A stretch of DNA of 64,000 bases from Toxonevra muliebris (GCA_963691655.1 OY829330.1:16092815-16156814), one strand, 5' to 3'; positions 1 through 11,410 are shown, numbered from the stretch's first letter. Numbers and translations: made by a program. Notes: generated by a model from the letters alone, not told the origin.

Positions 1-60
1 ACGATGCCGATTACTACTCGTAAATGCGTAGACGATTAAGCGAGTACATGAAGGCATCGT
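1..60. repeat. Imperfect palindrome at window start
   Basis: ACGATGCC at 1-8 is inverted as GGCATCGT at 53-60, with an inner ACTCG/CGAGT pair. It could be the end of a repeat cut by the window. Nothing further is supported. Confidence 0.3.
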
Positions 61-104
61 TGTATTCGTCAAATGCGTATTTATACCTGTATTCTAGTAC
101 CTAC

Positions 105-1202
105 CAGTGCTGTCGAAGGTACTCCGATCGGAATATTTGTACTCCTCTCAAATCAGAACCCTCCGGTCCTCCCCAATTGGAATAAATCCTCCTTTTTCAT
201 ATTCTTGAATTTTTGGGTTGTATACAAAATAAAAGTAAATCAAACTAAATGTATTCTGTTGGGTTATTTCCGTTTCATTGCTATCTATAAAATATTTGTT
301 ACTATGACTAGCTCTGTTTTATTTGCCGCATAATGCCGGATAATGCCAAAATTCAAAAGTTTCTGTTCCATTTCCGGAAGTTTTTGCTTGTCTTTGTGTT
401 GATGTTTGTAATTTTTGACAGTTGAAATCAATACCATATTTAATAAATATCAATAAATCAGTAATGAATCCATATATTTATTAAATTTGGAGCTGCGGAT
501 TATACGAAGTGTTTTTGGTACAATTAACAAAAAAAGATACTGCACCAGTATCTGGTGCAGTAAAAAAAGAAATGCTGATAAATTATGATGTGAAATTTTT
601 CATTTAAAAAATGCTTTAAAAGAAAAATGTCGGAAAAATTTATAAGGCTAATTTTAAGTGGCAGAAAGAATTTTTTCTCAATTGAATCTAATAAAAGACA
701 AACAACGAAAATGCTTGCTGACTGCAACTGTTAATATAGTATATATATAAGGAAATGCTGCAAAAAAATTGTACTTCCAACTGGGTCCTTTCCATAACAT
801 TCAATTTTGGTATGCCATGCTTTAAAAAGAGGGAAAAAAAATTTTATTTTAGCTTTTTAATCTTAACTTTTTTTTTTTTATTATTATTGACTAATTTTAA
901 TACTTAATATTGTACCGTTTGTTTGCAAAGAAGGACCGTTTTACTTTTATATGAATTTGTTTATTTGACATAACTTTTATAGTTTTAAGTATGACTGAAT
1001 TTGTAACAAAAAAGCTGTGAACAAAAAATCGTATTTTTTTCTAATAAAATTTCAGTACATTAGTGGAACTGTTAGCAATTTTCTACGTAATACCTCTTTG
1101 AAAACTTTTAAGACATTTTGAAAAATTCCTCCCCAGTGAAGCAAAATCCTCCGCTCGAAAGGAACATTTCCTCCCCTTAAAATTTTCAAAACGACAGCAC
1201 TG
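105..1202. mobile_element. hAT-type non-autonomous DNA transposon with 8-bp TSD
   Basis: The ends are inverted: CAGTGCTGTCG at 105-115 and CGACAGCACTG at 1192-1202. They are flanked by the identical 8-mer GTACCTAC at 97-104 and 1203-1210. An 8-bp duplication with T at position 2 and A at position 7, plus a CAG start, fits the hAT superfamily. At 1098 bp, with no transposase-like frame, it is non-autonomous. Both subterminal regions carry CCTCC-rich sequence. A truncated end of the same family lies at 59428-59502. Confidence 0.9.
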
Positions 1203-1210
1203 GTACCTAC

Positions 1211-3221
1211 CATATTTTACCTTAAAGAACAGGATATTTTTTATTTTTAATAAGTTACGCTAAAAATTGGTGGCATATATAAGAACCTAAGTAGCTACAA
1301 CTTATTTGTTTATGGATTTAATTGAACACTTCTTGGGCAAGAATTTAATAGGTTTTTAAGGGCTTTAATTTGGTGAAAAATAAAAATGCATTTAGGGGGT
1401 AGAACTTTGAGTAACAGGCTTCACTAGTGAAATATGACTTTGGAGATGAATAACATCTAAGAAGGAAATATTATACTTGTCAAGATGTTTACCAGAAGGT
1501 AAGCTTTCAAATAGGTGGTGGACTTTTCAAACTTCTGCATAATACTTATCATGATCATCATCATACTATCTTCGCGAGTGCGAATGTTGATCACTTGACA
1601 ACAATATTTGGATAAGACATACCTACATACCAATATTGCTTATCATCATCATCATACATATAGCAACAACAACTGACCCCACATCTTTTATCCGCACTCC
1701 AAAAAGCAACAAAATCTGTTCCTACGCCAAACTCTCTAAACTCGATGGTTGGAGTCGACGTCGGCGTGATCGCATGATTATTAGAAGAAAAGATGTAATA
1801 AACGCGAGTCGCTTCGCATTAAAAATTATAAATACCTGTCTTCTTAATTGGCGTCCAACTTGACAGCTTCGTAAAAGGAAAAAGGACCATAGAATCCCTG
1901 GGAAGTCCGTGTTAAATTTAAAAATTAAGTAAATATAATAAATATATTGTAAGCGATTTTTCAAAATCGTAAAAGGTGGAGTGATCAATAGCAAATTCAT
2001 ATGAAAAAACTTTATAAAAGTTATAAAAAACTAACTTAATATTAAAAGAGTAAGTTACACAATTGGTCTTTTGCTCTTTTTTGTAAAGATCAATAAATCA
2101 AGAGTAGTTTCAAAACTTGTTAATTTTGTGGAAATAAAATATTTTTTTTTGTTTGTCAAAAACTCTCTGTAAGAACTAAAAAGTTATAACAAATACGAAA
2201 ATCCTAAATTAGCAACCTAGCTCTCAAGTCATAATTTCAATCAAATCATATTTTTTTCTTTCATTACGAAATCTATAAAAACTGTACAATAAAAATATAT
2301 TACAAAGTGTGTTTTTTCTTATTTCAATAAAAAGTTGTTGTGCAACTAAATTTGCCGTTTGAAACACTGCTTTTAAAAAAGAACCTCATTACTATAAAAC
2401 CGTTGCGCATTAAATTTTTGTTACACGGAAAAGTCCGAAAAATATTTTGGGCATTTTCAGAAACAAAATCACTGACTCTGCTAACTCCACCCTTGCACCC
2501 AAATCAAACTCAAAAGATATATATGTAAAACATTTACACAGTTGTGTCACGCACTGTATATTTATATGGAAAATATACTGTTAAAAATAAATGACAATAA
2601 CAACATATTCTTTGGCTTAAGATTCTTAAACTACCCAATAATATCGTGGATAAAAATAACACCATAGTTATCCAGCGAGAAAAGCAAACGTAGTTATGAG
2701 CAATGGTCAATAGCTATGGTATGTTTGCTGCGCACCACCGTTCCGGGCGTCTGGTTCCAAGTCTTGATTTGTTATCGCTACTTCACGTGCCCACTACGTT
2801 TGATACATCATTTTAAAGGGAAAAGCATAAGCTTTCTTTTAGTGTAAAGTAAAAAAATATCAAAATTGTCGCATTGCGAGAAAAAATGGAAAATGTGGTT
2901 GAATTTGAATTTTTGGTAAAAAAAAAATTACAGTACTTAAAATATTTTTAGTGAAAAGATCGGACAAAACCCTATTAGAAACATTAAAGAATATTGTAGT
3001 TTAATGTGATCTCACATATGAATTTTTGAAAATTGTCATTGAGAAAAAAAGTCCGAACTTTACGCCCCTATATCTAGGCAATCCGCTGATATTACTTACC
3101 CTCCTTTTACATAAAAAATGTAGTTCACTAGTACAACAAGTATACCAAGTTTCAGCAAAATCGGAGTGATTCTTTTTTCCGGTGGTGATTTGACGCGATT
3201 TGCCCCATATATATAAACAGG
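1211..3221. other. No gene seen; AT-rich intron or intergenic DNA
   Basis: This stretch has only short open frames without recognisable domains, ATC-rich simple sequence near 1550-1650, and a small inverted pair near 2660 and 2710 (ACCATAGTTAT and ATAGCTATGGT). I see no element boundaries. Confidence 0.5.
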
Positions 3222-3271
3222 CTTAATGAACAAATGTAGTCATCACAACAACAATGTATATAGACACGGGC

Positions 3272-3320
3272 AAATCAGACGGCCGTTTCGGAATCCGCCA
3301 CAATTCCTCATCAGTGATCT
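3272..3320 (-). ncRNA. Hammerhead ribozyme (type I), intact core
   Basis: Read on the minus strand, the order is: stem I 5' side AGATCA (3320-3315); core CTGATGA (3314-3308); stem II GGAAT/ATTCC with loop TGTGGCGG; core GAA; a two-base-pair stem III AC/GT with loop GGCC; cleavage triplet GTC (3280-3278); and stem I 3' side TGATTT (3277-3272). All invariant hammerhead positions (C3 U4 G5 A6, G8 A9, G12 A13 A14, U16.1 H17) are present. Stem I pairs over six bases with one G-U wobble. The very short stem III is typical of hammerheads in Penelope-like elements and animal retrozymes. The predicted product is self-cleavage after C at 3278. Confidence 0.9.
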
Positions 3321-3446
3321 TAGTGATAGTTCTTAGTCTTCCAATATCCTATATAAGCTACGAATATTTGAAATCGTAAACCTGAATTACAGATATGATT
3401 CCAAATTTCTTCACTGAATAGAGATATTAAAAAAAACTACCACTAC

Positions 3447-3489
3447 CTGATGAGGAATTGTGGCGGATTCCGAAACGTCCGTCTGATTT
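3447..3489 (+). ncRNA. Hammerhead ribozyme remnant lacking stem I 5' strand
   Basis: The core CTGATGA (3447-3453), stem II GGAAT/ATTCC, GAAAC (3472-3476), loop GTCC, GTC (3481-3483) and 3' stem strand TGATTT (3484-3489) are all present. The sequence before the core is CACTAC instead of AGATCA, so stem I cannot form. It is probably inactive alone. The break lies exactly where the inverted arm ends. Confidence 0.8.
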
Positions 3490-3899
3490 GCCCGTCTCTA
3501 TATACTTTGTTGTTGTGATGACTACATTTGTTCATTAAGACTTTTTATATATGACTTCAAATAACGAATTAAACATGAACTTATGTTATGACTTTAAAAA
3601 TTAACGTCTAAATTTAATTTTCATAGTCTCCTAATTACTATCATAAACTGATCGAATGGGGCCTGTTCAGAAACAATGACACCTAGAATCATTTTCTCAC
3701 AAACACACACACTCTCTCATAAACAAGCCTTTCAAATAACGAACTATTATGCAGACTAGCTACAATGGGGAAAAAACATCAACAAATAAGTACACAGTGA
3801 AGATATTTGGCGTCATATCTGTAATTCAGGTTTACGATTTCAAATATTAGTAGTCTATAAAGGATATTGGAAGACTAAGAACTATCACTAAGATCACTG
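3484..3899 (+). mobile_element. Retrozyme-like unit between two hammerhead half-sites
   Basis: The unit starts at the predicted ribozyme cleavage point (TGATTTG at 3484) and ends with AAGATCACTG at 3890-3899, which is the stem I strand and first core bases of the next hammerhead. It is therefore about one ribozyme-to-ribozyme length (416 bp, or about 450 bp with the ribozyme). Segments match copies at 11144-11370 and 54697-54997. No coding frame is present. The structure fits a small non-autonomous retroelement copied through RNA that cleaves itself. Confidence 0.7.
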
Positions 3900-3999
3900 T
3901 GGCTTAAATGGATATGTAAACGTAAATTTAAGTTCGAAAACATAGAATTTGGTGGGTATGTTAATTTTGACGGCCCACGTTACTAGCTTTTCCCTTGAT

Positions 4000-4266
4000 T
4001 CACTTGCTAATACTTTTCACTTCTGCGTCGGATTCTGTTTGAATAGTCCTCAATTGGCGTCCCAACTGAATCACATAGGAAACTACACGAAGTAGTAGAA
4101 ACTTCCGAAAAGTCTCGTCTAGTCCTGGATTCTCTACGCTCCCAAGTCCCACTGCCATGCCATTTTCTTTGAGCAGATTTACTATATTCTTTACTTCACT
4201 CCTTATTTTGATACTTCTTTGATCTTTATAATAATATAAAGATACATTTTTTTTATTATTATATCC
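4000..4266 (-). pseudogene. Unrecognised coding-like remnant
   Basis: A minus-strand frame is open for roughly 85 codons down to a TGA at 4002-4000, with a protein-like, low-bias composition (for example ENGMAVGLGSVENPGLDETF). There is no start codon at its upstream end, so it may be an exon or a transposon fragment. It lies just beyond the end of the retrozyme-like unit. I do not recognise the family. The frame's codon diversity, unlike the AT-rich surroundings, is the only support. Confidence 0.4.
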
Positions 4267-4542
4267 TTTTAAATTGCTTTTGTAAATTCATTTAAAGTAA
4301 AAATTTTCGCTGCGTCACTTTTTGTTTCACTTTTGTTTTATATTATTGAACATTGCTGCCAGATTAATATTTTTGAAACTCCAGTATGTGCTGCCCAAAT
4401 GTTATAAATATTTTCTCAAGTAAAAATTGGTTGAGAACAGGTTTATTTTCGAATGACTAGAATGTAGAAAATCATATTGAGAATTATAAACTTATCAAAG
4501 GTTAAAGCCATAAATATTTTCTCAAGTTGATAACAAACATAT

Positions 4543-6244
4543 GGGCCGAAATTTGTAAATCGAAACCATTGAAAAAAGTTTTTTTTTTTTAAATTCCACG
4601 CAATTGTTCTTATTTTCAGTTAGTATGTATCTTATGGTATCGAGAAATATGAATATCAGCACAAAAATGTGCTCTACACTTTGACAATTGAGCCTATAAA
4701 GTTGTTGCCTCTTGTGAAGTGGAAATGGAGTAAAAACACAGAGCACAACTAAAAGGTAAGTTATACCTAATCTTTGATGTTTTTTTAATATCCATTCGCT
4801 ATTGAAGATAGAACATAATAAATTGTAGTTAATTCAACCAAAATATTAAAATAAAACTTTTTGGTAATCAAGTTTGATGGCTTTGAAATGAGTCGCATTT
4901 TTTATTGTAACGTAACAGTTTAAAATACTAAAAAGTTTTTTTGCGCAAAGTCCAACAAGTTAAGAAATTTTTAAAACTACTTTTTTTCGAATATTTTAAG
5001 TCTATTTTTCGTGTCGAAAAAAAATCGGCAATTTTCTTCCTTCATATCTGTGTAGAAAGCCGTAAAAAATGTGTAACGTAACAGACTTTTTTTGTTCAAA
5101 TAAAATGATTGCTACTAGTTTATCATCGACGGCGCTATTCATTCTTAGAAACCGCACATAAAGGAAACCATCATTCTTTTCATGTGGAAGTTTCTTACCG
5201 GAATGCAAAAATCGCTGAAGGTTTTGAAAATTTGGAACCTCGGACCATCATAGCAATTCAAAAATAAATTCTTCTCAGCAATGATTTCTGGTTTCGAAGC
5301 CGAATTTGAAATAAAAATGTATTTGAACTATTTAGCAAAGTCCCATAGAAAAGGATATGCTGTTGATATTGGTGCAACTACAAAAATAGTCGTGCGAAAG
5401 CAGGTTCTAGCTCGGAACTGCTTTGTAAATTATACATCAGATTCCATTGCTGCATTTCATTCGGTACGAATCAAAAATCGCCATCGAAGAAGTTGTTGAG
5501 GGTAACTTCACTGCTATAAATAGTATGTTAAATGCAGCTGAAATTTTTGCTGATGCAAAAAATATTCGCGACATAGCATTGACCCATCAGATCAAAGTCA
5601 TTGAAGGAAAAAATAGTGGCTTTCATTACTTCCAAACAAGGATAAAATTAATTATCTCTATAATTTTTGAATTATGTAAATTTAAATCTGATATTTAAAT
5701 TGTGCATTAATGTGCAATGTTATAAAATATAAAAGAAGTAATATTTACCATAAAGTAAATTTAAACTTGTCTAATAGGCAAAGAACCAATAAATATACGT
5801 TTTGACTCACTTAATATGCTTTATTGCATTAATTTCGCTTCAACTGTAAACATAAATCGATAAGTAATGTAACAGTCTTTTTTGTGTAACGTAACAGTCC
5901 GCACATATATGCTTTTAAAAAGTTTAAAAACATTATTTTTCAATAAATTAGTGATTTCAGGCGTTTCTTTGCTCTTTTAGCTTGCAAACAATGCATACAG
6001 ATATAAAAGAGATCCACTAAATTCTCTGACTTTTGCTTACATATAAGGCAACATCCGAAATCACTTCCAAAAAATGTAACGTAACAGTCCGTCTTAAAAG
6101 GCGTATAACTCAAAAAAAACAGGGAATGAACTTTAAGTTCATAAAGGTGGAATGTGAGTCTTTAAGCCTATTTTCATATGGCATTGATGAGATATATGCC
6201 AAAAAGTGCGTTCGATTGTAACGTATCAGTCTAAATTTCGGCCC
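4543..6244. mobile_element. TIR element with iterated TGTAACGTAACAGT motif
   Basis: CATATGGGCCGAAATTT at 4538-4554 is inverted perfectly at 6233-6249. If the element proper begins GGGCCG, the flanks give a possible ATAT duplication. Inside, TGTAACGTAACAGT or a one-base variant occurs at 4906, 5072, about 5864, 5885, 6075 and 6217, all in the same orientation. Two overlapping plus-strand frames (5281-5499 and 5447-5698) look like one protein broken by a frameshift near 5480. I do not recognise it as any named transposase. The superfamily is undetermined. Confidence 0.65.
5281..5698 (+). pseudogene. Frameshifted protein remnant inside the TIR element
   Basis: A frame opening with ATG at 5281 runs about 60 codons to the neighbourhood of FVNYTSDSIAAFH. 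A second frame continues from about 5447 with RYESKIAIEEVVEGNFTAIN to a stop at 5696-5698. The overlap and the change of frame at one spot suggest a single-base indel in a former gene of at least 130 codons. No catalytic motif can be seen. It may be what remains of the element's own protein. Confidence 0.4.
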
Positions 6245-6586
6245 ATATGAGAAAAATTTGAGAAAAAGTTTAGTTTTAAATGATAAGTAATGTTGAAAAT
6301 CAAATTGAGAACTAAAATTTTTTTAAAAACGTTTGAGATTTTTCTCCAGTGTTTGTTGGGGTGGGCTAATGTATTCATAAAGAGACCCAAATCCATGCCT
6401 GTAAATATAAATGTCGCTTCTGCAGTATTGCCAACCAAGAAGAAGAAGATGATTATGTAATTTCTGGTAATTAACCCAATTGAACTTTGTAATCTCAAAA
6501 ACTAAATAAAATAATTATCATTCATCCGCAGTAACTTAATACTTTTAATCGAAGTTTACAATAAAATGTGATGAGTTTGTGCATTA

Positions 6587-6978
6587 TTATGCAGACGATC
6601 ACGATCACATCATGGGCACGAGCTGTTGTTCCTCCAATATAAAGTGAAAAATTGAGAGAGAGCAAGAGAGTAAAATTTGATCGGGACGATCACCAAATGG
6701 TTTGGCTGTCGATGCCGAACTAAATAAAATAATTTATTTTTGCCTAAATATTATTAATTTATCGAAAAATTTATTAATTTATTTCACAAATTTTGCACAA
6801 AAAAAAAAATGACTCCGAAATTAAATAAAATAATAGCAAAAAAGCACTAACACTATACGAAAACGTACTATGGCAGTCAAATAACTGTCTGCATAACATA
6901 CTTTGGGTAGAGAGTTGAAAAATCGAAAAGAGAGCATAGAAAGTGACGTAATCGGTAATCATTTGATCGTCTGCATAA
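6587..6978. repeat. MITE-like repeat with 15-bp inverted ends
   Basis: TTATGCAGACGATCA at 6587-6601 is perfectly inverted at 6964-6978, enclosing about 390 bp without a gene. A further GTCTGCATAACATA occurs at about 6888. No clear target duplication could be fixed. Confidence 0.5.
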
Positions 6979-6985
6979 CATCGCC

Positions 6986-7056
6986 GAACAGCCAGCACCA
7001 GCATAACCACAGCCTTCGATGTGATCGGTGCGTGGTTATATTGGTGCTTGGTGTTC
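6986..7056. repeat. Imperfect hairpin, 25-base arms
   Basis: The arm at 6986-7010 (GAACAGCCAGCACCAGCATA then ACCAC) pairs with 7032-7056 with few mismatches across a 21-base loop. It may be the remnant of a small palindromic element. Confidence 0.6.
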
Positions 7057-7319
7057 GACGAACACAAAACATTTTCTCTTGTGTTCGGTCGAGGTGGTTA
7101 CATTGAGCTCGTTGCAAAGTTGCTTTTTTGTCGACATGTAGTCTCTGTTTAATACTGTTTTGTAAAATAGCTCATTGCCACCTTATAAACTCGGCGTGCT
7201 CGATGTACAAAACACAGAGCATATCGTGTTAGGTGTCAGAGTGAGTAAAGACCTTCTCTTTTTGTTTAGTGCAACAACAATTTTATGGTGTTCTCCCAGC
7301 ATACTCTCAATATAACCAC

Positions 7320-7565
7320 AGCCTAAAACGGCGTACACATTATTAAGTAAAGCTGTCAGCTTTGAGTGCATTCAGTCAAAAACTGATAATGTGTACAACT
7401 GTCTGATGGTTTGACAGTCAAAACTGATGGCTATTATAAATGTTTGAAGCTGCGAGACAGTCAGCGGCCATATTGTTTGATAATGTGTACTCTTCGTCCT
7501 TTGACTGTCACTCAAAACTGATGTGTGTACGAAACTAAAGAGTCAAAACTGACGGCGCTATGCGT
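7320..7565. repeat. Internally repetitive segment
   Basis: GTACACATTAT and its inverse ATAATGTGTAC recur at about 7333, 7386 and 7479. Each is near CAGTCAAAACTGAT-like sequence. It looks like a degraded small transposon; the boundaries are unclear. Confidence 0.4.
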
Positions 7566-7643
7566 ACTTACACCAAACGAAAAAGAAATTTGACAGAAAT
7601 TTGTTTCGCTGGGGTAGCGGCATTCTGAAAATTTTTTTGCTAA

Positions 7644-7750
7644 TGCCTGGTTTTCACTATGTCAAATTCAATCAAATTTGCCAGCATGTTGGCAAATTTC
7701 ATATGAGAAATTCGCTCTTTGATGGCAAATATGACAATGAAAACCAAGCA
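7644..7750. mobile_element. Harbinger-type MITE, TAA target duplication
   Basis: This 107-bp element begins TGCCTGGTTTTCACTATGTC and ends with the inverse (GAAAACCAAGCA). It is flanked by TAA at 7641-7643 and 7751-7753. A 3-bp TAA duplication and short TIRs fit the PIF/Harbinger group. Further copies are at 8199 and 53769. Confidence 0.8.
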
Positions 7751-8198
7751 TAAGATTCATTTGACGAATTCTTCGTGTAATTTCTTAGTGTAAGCGTACA
7801 TTAATGCATGAAACAAATAAATACGAAGCTGGTTAAATGGTTGGAGTGAAATCAAAGTCGTTTTTAAATTACTAAAAGTGTAAATTTATTAATTGCAAAA
7901 TTACTACTCGTATGTAAAAATCTACTCGTATCAGTTCCGCTTTTGTCAGGTTTATCCTAATCCGCTTAATTAAAGTATGAAAAAATACATAAAATAATAC
8001 GTGCCTGCGAGGTTTTGAATAATTGAAAAAATTTAATGTTCCACATTTTTTCTTCTCAGTGTGTTTTTTTTTAAGAAATTCTGTTGGCGAAATCAAACAA
8101 CAAGTGAGTTTAGTAATGGAACTCAAGTAAGGTTTTACCCGATTACAATCGATTACTCGTTACTCGAATAATCGATTGGTTAAATTTTACAACACTAA

Positions 8199-8280
8199 TG
8201 CATGGTTTTCGCTATGTCATATTCCCTGTTAAAAAGAGAGAAAGAGAGAATTTCCTATATAAAATTGTTGGCAAAGGGCA
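8199..8280. mobile_element. Truncated copy of the same MITE
   Basis: It begins after TAA (8196-8198) with TGCATGGTTTTCGCTATGTC and continues with the same interior (CCCTGT, AAAAAGAGAG) as the copy at 53769. The far terminus is missing. Confidence 0.65.
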
Positions 8281-9650
8281 TAGCCGGGTTTCCACGTCAG
8301 AAATGCCCACAAACCGAATCAAGTTTCGCATTGACCCTTTTGAAGCACTTGATTTAAGAATGACTTGTCTAAATTTTCAGACCATTATCTGCAATTTTTA
8401 ATGAGTAATGGTGGGTTTTGTAAATTTCGTTTTTCGCGTTTTTCAGCTTAACTAGTCATAGGAAAATTCTGAAAAAATTCAGTGGTTTTCTGGTTTTGGA
8501 GACACATTTGGAATTTGTTCGCGAATTTTCTAACGCGAAACTTTTTACATGCGATTTTTTCATACTAAAAATGGGTTTACTACTCTGATTTTTCTTATGT
8601 AATTAAGTCTTTTCCGAATACTCATACTCCAATTTTTTCAGATTACACACACAACGCACAACTGCGTTGTACAACAAGTTGGGCTTTCTCCACACACGTT
8701 GCGATTAGTCAGCCAACTTCAGTTTACTCTTGCTGTTCACAAAATAAACAGCGAAATGAATGGATGAATTATTTTTGTAAACCCCACTTTTCGTGCCCCA
8801 CAATTCAGACATATTTCTATACTCCTTGATGAAGTCATGTCATTTCGCGTTATCTTGAATTTTTGTAAACAGTAAAAAAAAATATAATAAATACAAGAGC
8901 TAGTTTTCACGTCACTGCCAAAATGCAAATGGATATGCAAAGTCGGTAGACAAGGCCACAAACGATGAGACCCGGTCAGTCGACTCAAGAAAATATCAAA
9001 TAACTTTGATTTTCATACAATCAGTCGCATAAGAACATATACGATCTAAGTGCCGAAAGTTGTTGCAATGTTACTGTCGCATCTACTAAAATGTAGTGAG
9101 AATTCAGCCACAAACACTTTTTGGATAAAAAAAAAGTTGATTGTGTTAACGCTACTTTACATCAGCAGTGTTTGCTCGAAAGTTAACTTGTTCTTTATAC
9201 TTACCTACACTACTGGATGAGGTGAGTCCAAATGTACAATCTCAGCCAAAACTGGATAAGTGGAATCACTACTTACCATTTATATCAGTTTGCCAATTAA
9301 ATGTCCCTCTAACAAACGACTTTCCGAAACCACAACAACCACAACAAAAAGCAATTTTTCTTAAACATTAATTTCGTTCTTTCTCTCTGTGTATGTCTAG
9401 TCTAATCGTAAACTCATGGGTGGCATTGTAACAAAAAAAAAAAACAAGCCCTATTCCATGGTAGAAAAATTTTTAAGGTATTTTCATTTTGACAAATAAA
9501 AAATCTTTGACTAATCGAAAAATTGTTTACATATTTTTTTTTTTTTTTTTTTCACCAGTGCCATATTTTTAGGAAGTGCAATTTTGAAATAGTTTATAAA
9601 AACAAATCAGATAAGTAGTATTAATAATTAACATAACTTGTTTAATTTAA
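8281..9650. other. No gene seen
   Basis: I see short unrelated open frames, homopolymer runs (A near 9430, T near 9535-9551) and no recognisable domain or element boundary. Confidence 0.45.
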
Positions 9651-9654
9651 AATA

Positions 9655-9905
9655 TAAATAACTAGTCGATAAGGCCCCAGTAACTGGGGCTATTTTTTTT
9701 TTTTTTTGTTTGTTCAAGAAATCTCTGAAAAACAAATATCAAAACAGAACCAGGTGTTTGTTTTGTTATTTGTGAGAAATGTCGTTACTCATATCTTCTC
9801 TCTCTCTCTCATTTGTTATTTACTCCCGCTTAAGCAATCATTTTTACAACGATGAATGCAATACTTTGTTGAATGAACGAGTTTTGAAAAACTTCCGACA
9901 CTAAT
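9655..9905. repeat. Dispersed repeat, copy 1 of 2 (inverted relative to 52.0 kb)
   Basis: It contains ACTAGTCGATAAGGCCCC, the hairpin GGCCCCAGTAACTGGGGC, a T run, a CT-rich tract and CAACGATGAATGCAATACTTTG. All of these reappear in reverse order and orientation at 52030-52302. It has no coding capacity. Confidence 0.65.
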
Positions 9906-11143
9906 ATTTTGGAATTAGCTTAACTGATTTTAAATCTGATAATTTTAAATCTGTTGATTTTTGTTTTTTTTTTTTCATGACTTGTGTTATTTAAAACAAA
10001 GCATAATGTCTTTTATATTATTTTTTGTCCATTTGAAAACAAAGTGAATTCCAAAAATATGTTTCACATATGTTTGATTGGTTTATATTCAAATTATAAA
10101 CAAATCAAAAGTGTAATCAAAGGTCAGATATGACGTAGTTTAAATATGGCGAACCAGCGCCTAATCTTGAATTCATCATTCTTAGATACTAAGGATATCG
10201 AATCTCCACTAGTTATACCTTTGTTTTTGTTTCGTATTGCACAAAATATCTAGCTGATTTTCAGTAAATATATTACTGCAGTTATTCTTGTATTTTTTAT
10301 GCTGTAATTGCAATAGCGAAATTTCCACCTCCATTTTACCAGTTTCTTTTATAGTAATAATATTTGTTATATCCAACATATGCATTCATCGTTGTAAAGT
10401 TTGAATGGCTATTGAATTTAAAGACATTTTACAACTTTTGCCTGATATTTTATATTGCGCGATTGTCGTTGGAAATTCATTGCTTTAAGAAAAATTTATA
10501 GTCAATATTCTAATTTATTCGATAACTTTCAGATCTTACTTTTCTACAATAACACCGTAGTTATCCCTATTAGTAACTGCAACTGATAGCTTATTGTTTC
10601 CATTATAGTCTACAGATAGTACGACACTGCTGTAATATGAGATATTGGGCTAGCGTGCATACTATTTTAACTTTTAATTTTTTACAAATAGAGAGCTGTT
10701 TCCCTCCCACAAATTTATTTTTGCGGAAAATCAAAGTTATTGAGTCAAATTCTAACAGAACATTTTCATTGCAAAACTTACCAAACAATATTTAGTCTTA
10801 AAGAAAACAATTAAATATAATTTTGTTTGATTTGGGCTATTAGAAATTATAAAAAAAAAAATTCATTATTTATTACTCAATAACACATGTAAAATTCATC
10901 TACTACTACATTTAACAACGTTACTCATTTTGTATTTGCATCTCAGAAACATTTTTTTATTTGTCAAAAATTCAAAATGCCGGTCATAATATTGAAAATG
11001 AAACTACCTTTTTATACTTCTACCATGCCCTATTCACTCTTCAGAGCCTATGCCAAATGGTATCAAAGTACTCGAGTGAGTAAATTTATGACACTTGTGA
11101 GATGAATATGATTTTCAAAAATTTATGTAGCCCAAAGAGATAA
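9906..11143. other. No gene seen
   Basis: AT-rich DNA with only short, unconvincing frames. No element boundary is recognised. Confidence 0.45.
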
Positions 11144-11370
11144 GAAATGATGACTACATACGTTCATTTAGCCTGATATACATTACTTGATATAAACTAG
11201 ACATGAACAAACTTTGTTGTTGTTCAACAAAGTAGTCAAGACTTTGAAAATTAACACTAAGATTTAATTATCACAGTCTACTAAAAATAAAATAAATTGA
11301 TTGAATGGGACTCGATTCAGAAAAATTACACTTAGAATCTCATGTACTAGACTTTCCATAATGAACTGTT
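11144..11370 (+). mobile_element. Retrozyme-family fragment without ribozyme
   Basis: It shares GATGACTACATACGTTCATT, ATATACATTACTTGA, AAACTAGACATGAACA and the following interior with the copy at 54697-54997. It is cut off at 11370, where the terminus ATGGTATAAATACATAGA of another repeat family begins, so a second element probably inserted or recombined here. Confidence 0.65.
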
Positions 11371-11410
11371 ATGGTATAAATACATAGAGGGCGCCCCTAT
11401 GGCCCTCGAG
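11371..11410. repeat. Solo terminus of the ATGGTATAAA repeat family
   Basis: ATGGTATAAATACATAGAGG matches the termini at 16335 and 17651. No partner end was found nearby. Confidence 0.45.

Larger units (their letters stand above)
3222..3539. repeat. Inverted pair of hammerhead-bearing terminal segments
   Basis: Two 93-bp arms (3222-3314 and 3447-3539) are near-perfect inverted copies around a loop of about 130 bp. Each arm contains most of a hammerhead ribozyme and the subterminal sequence GTTGTTGTGATGACTACAT. Head-to-head or head-to-tail terminal repeats of this kind are known from Penelope-like retroelements. Here the arrangement leaves one intact ribozyme on the minus strand and one lacking a stem on the plus strand. 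Confidence 0.85.

Noticed and set aside
10555..10585. Similarity to the I-SceI homing endonuclease site (TAGGGATAAC on the minus strand)
   Set aside because: Only about ten bases match and there is no endonuclease gene or intron context. Chance is sufficient.
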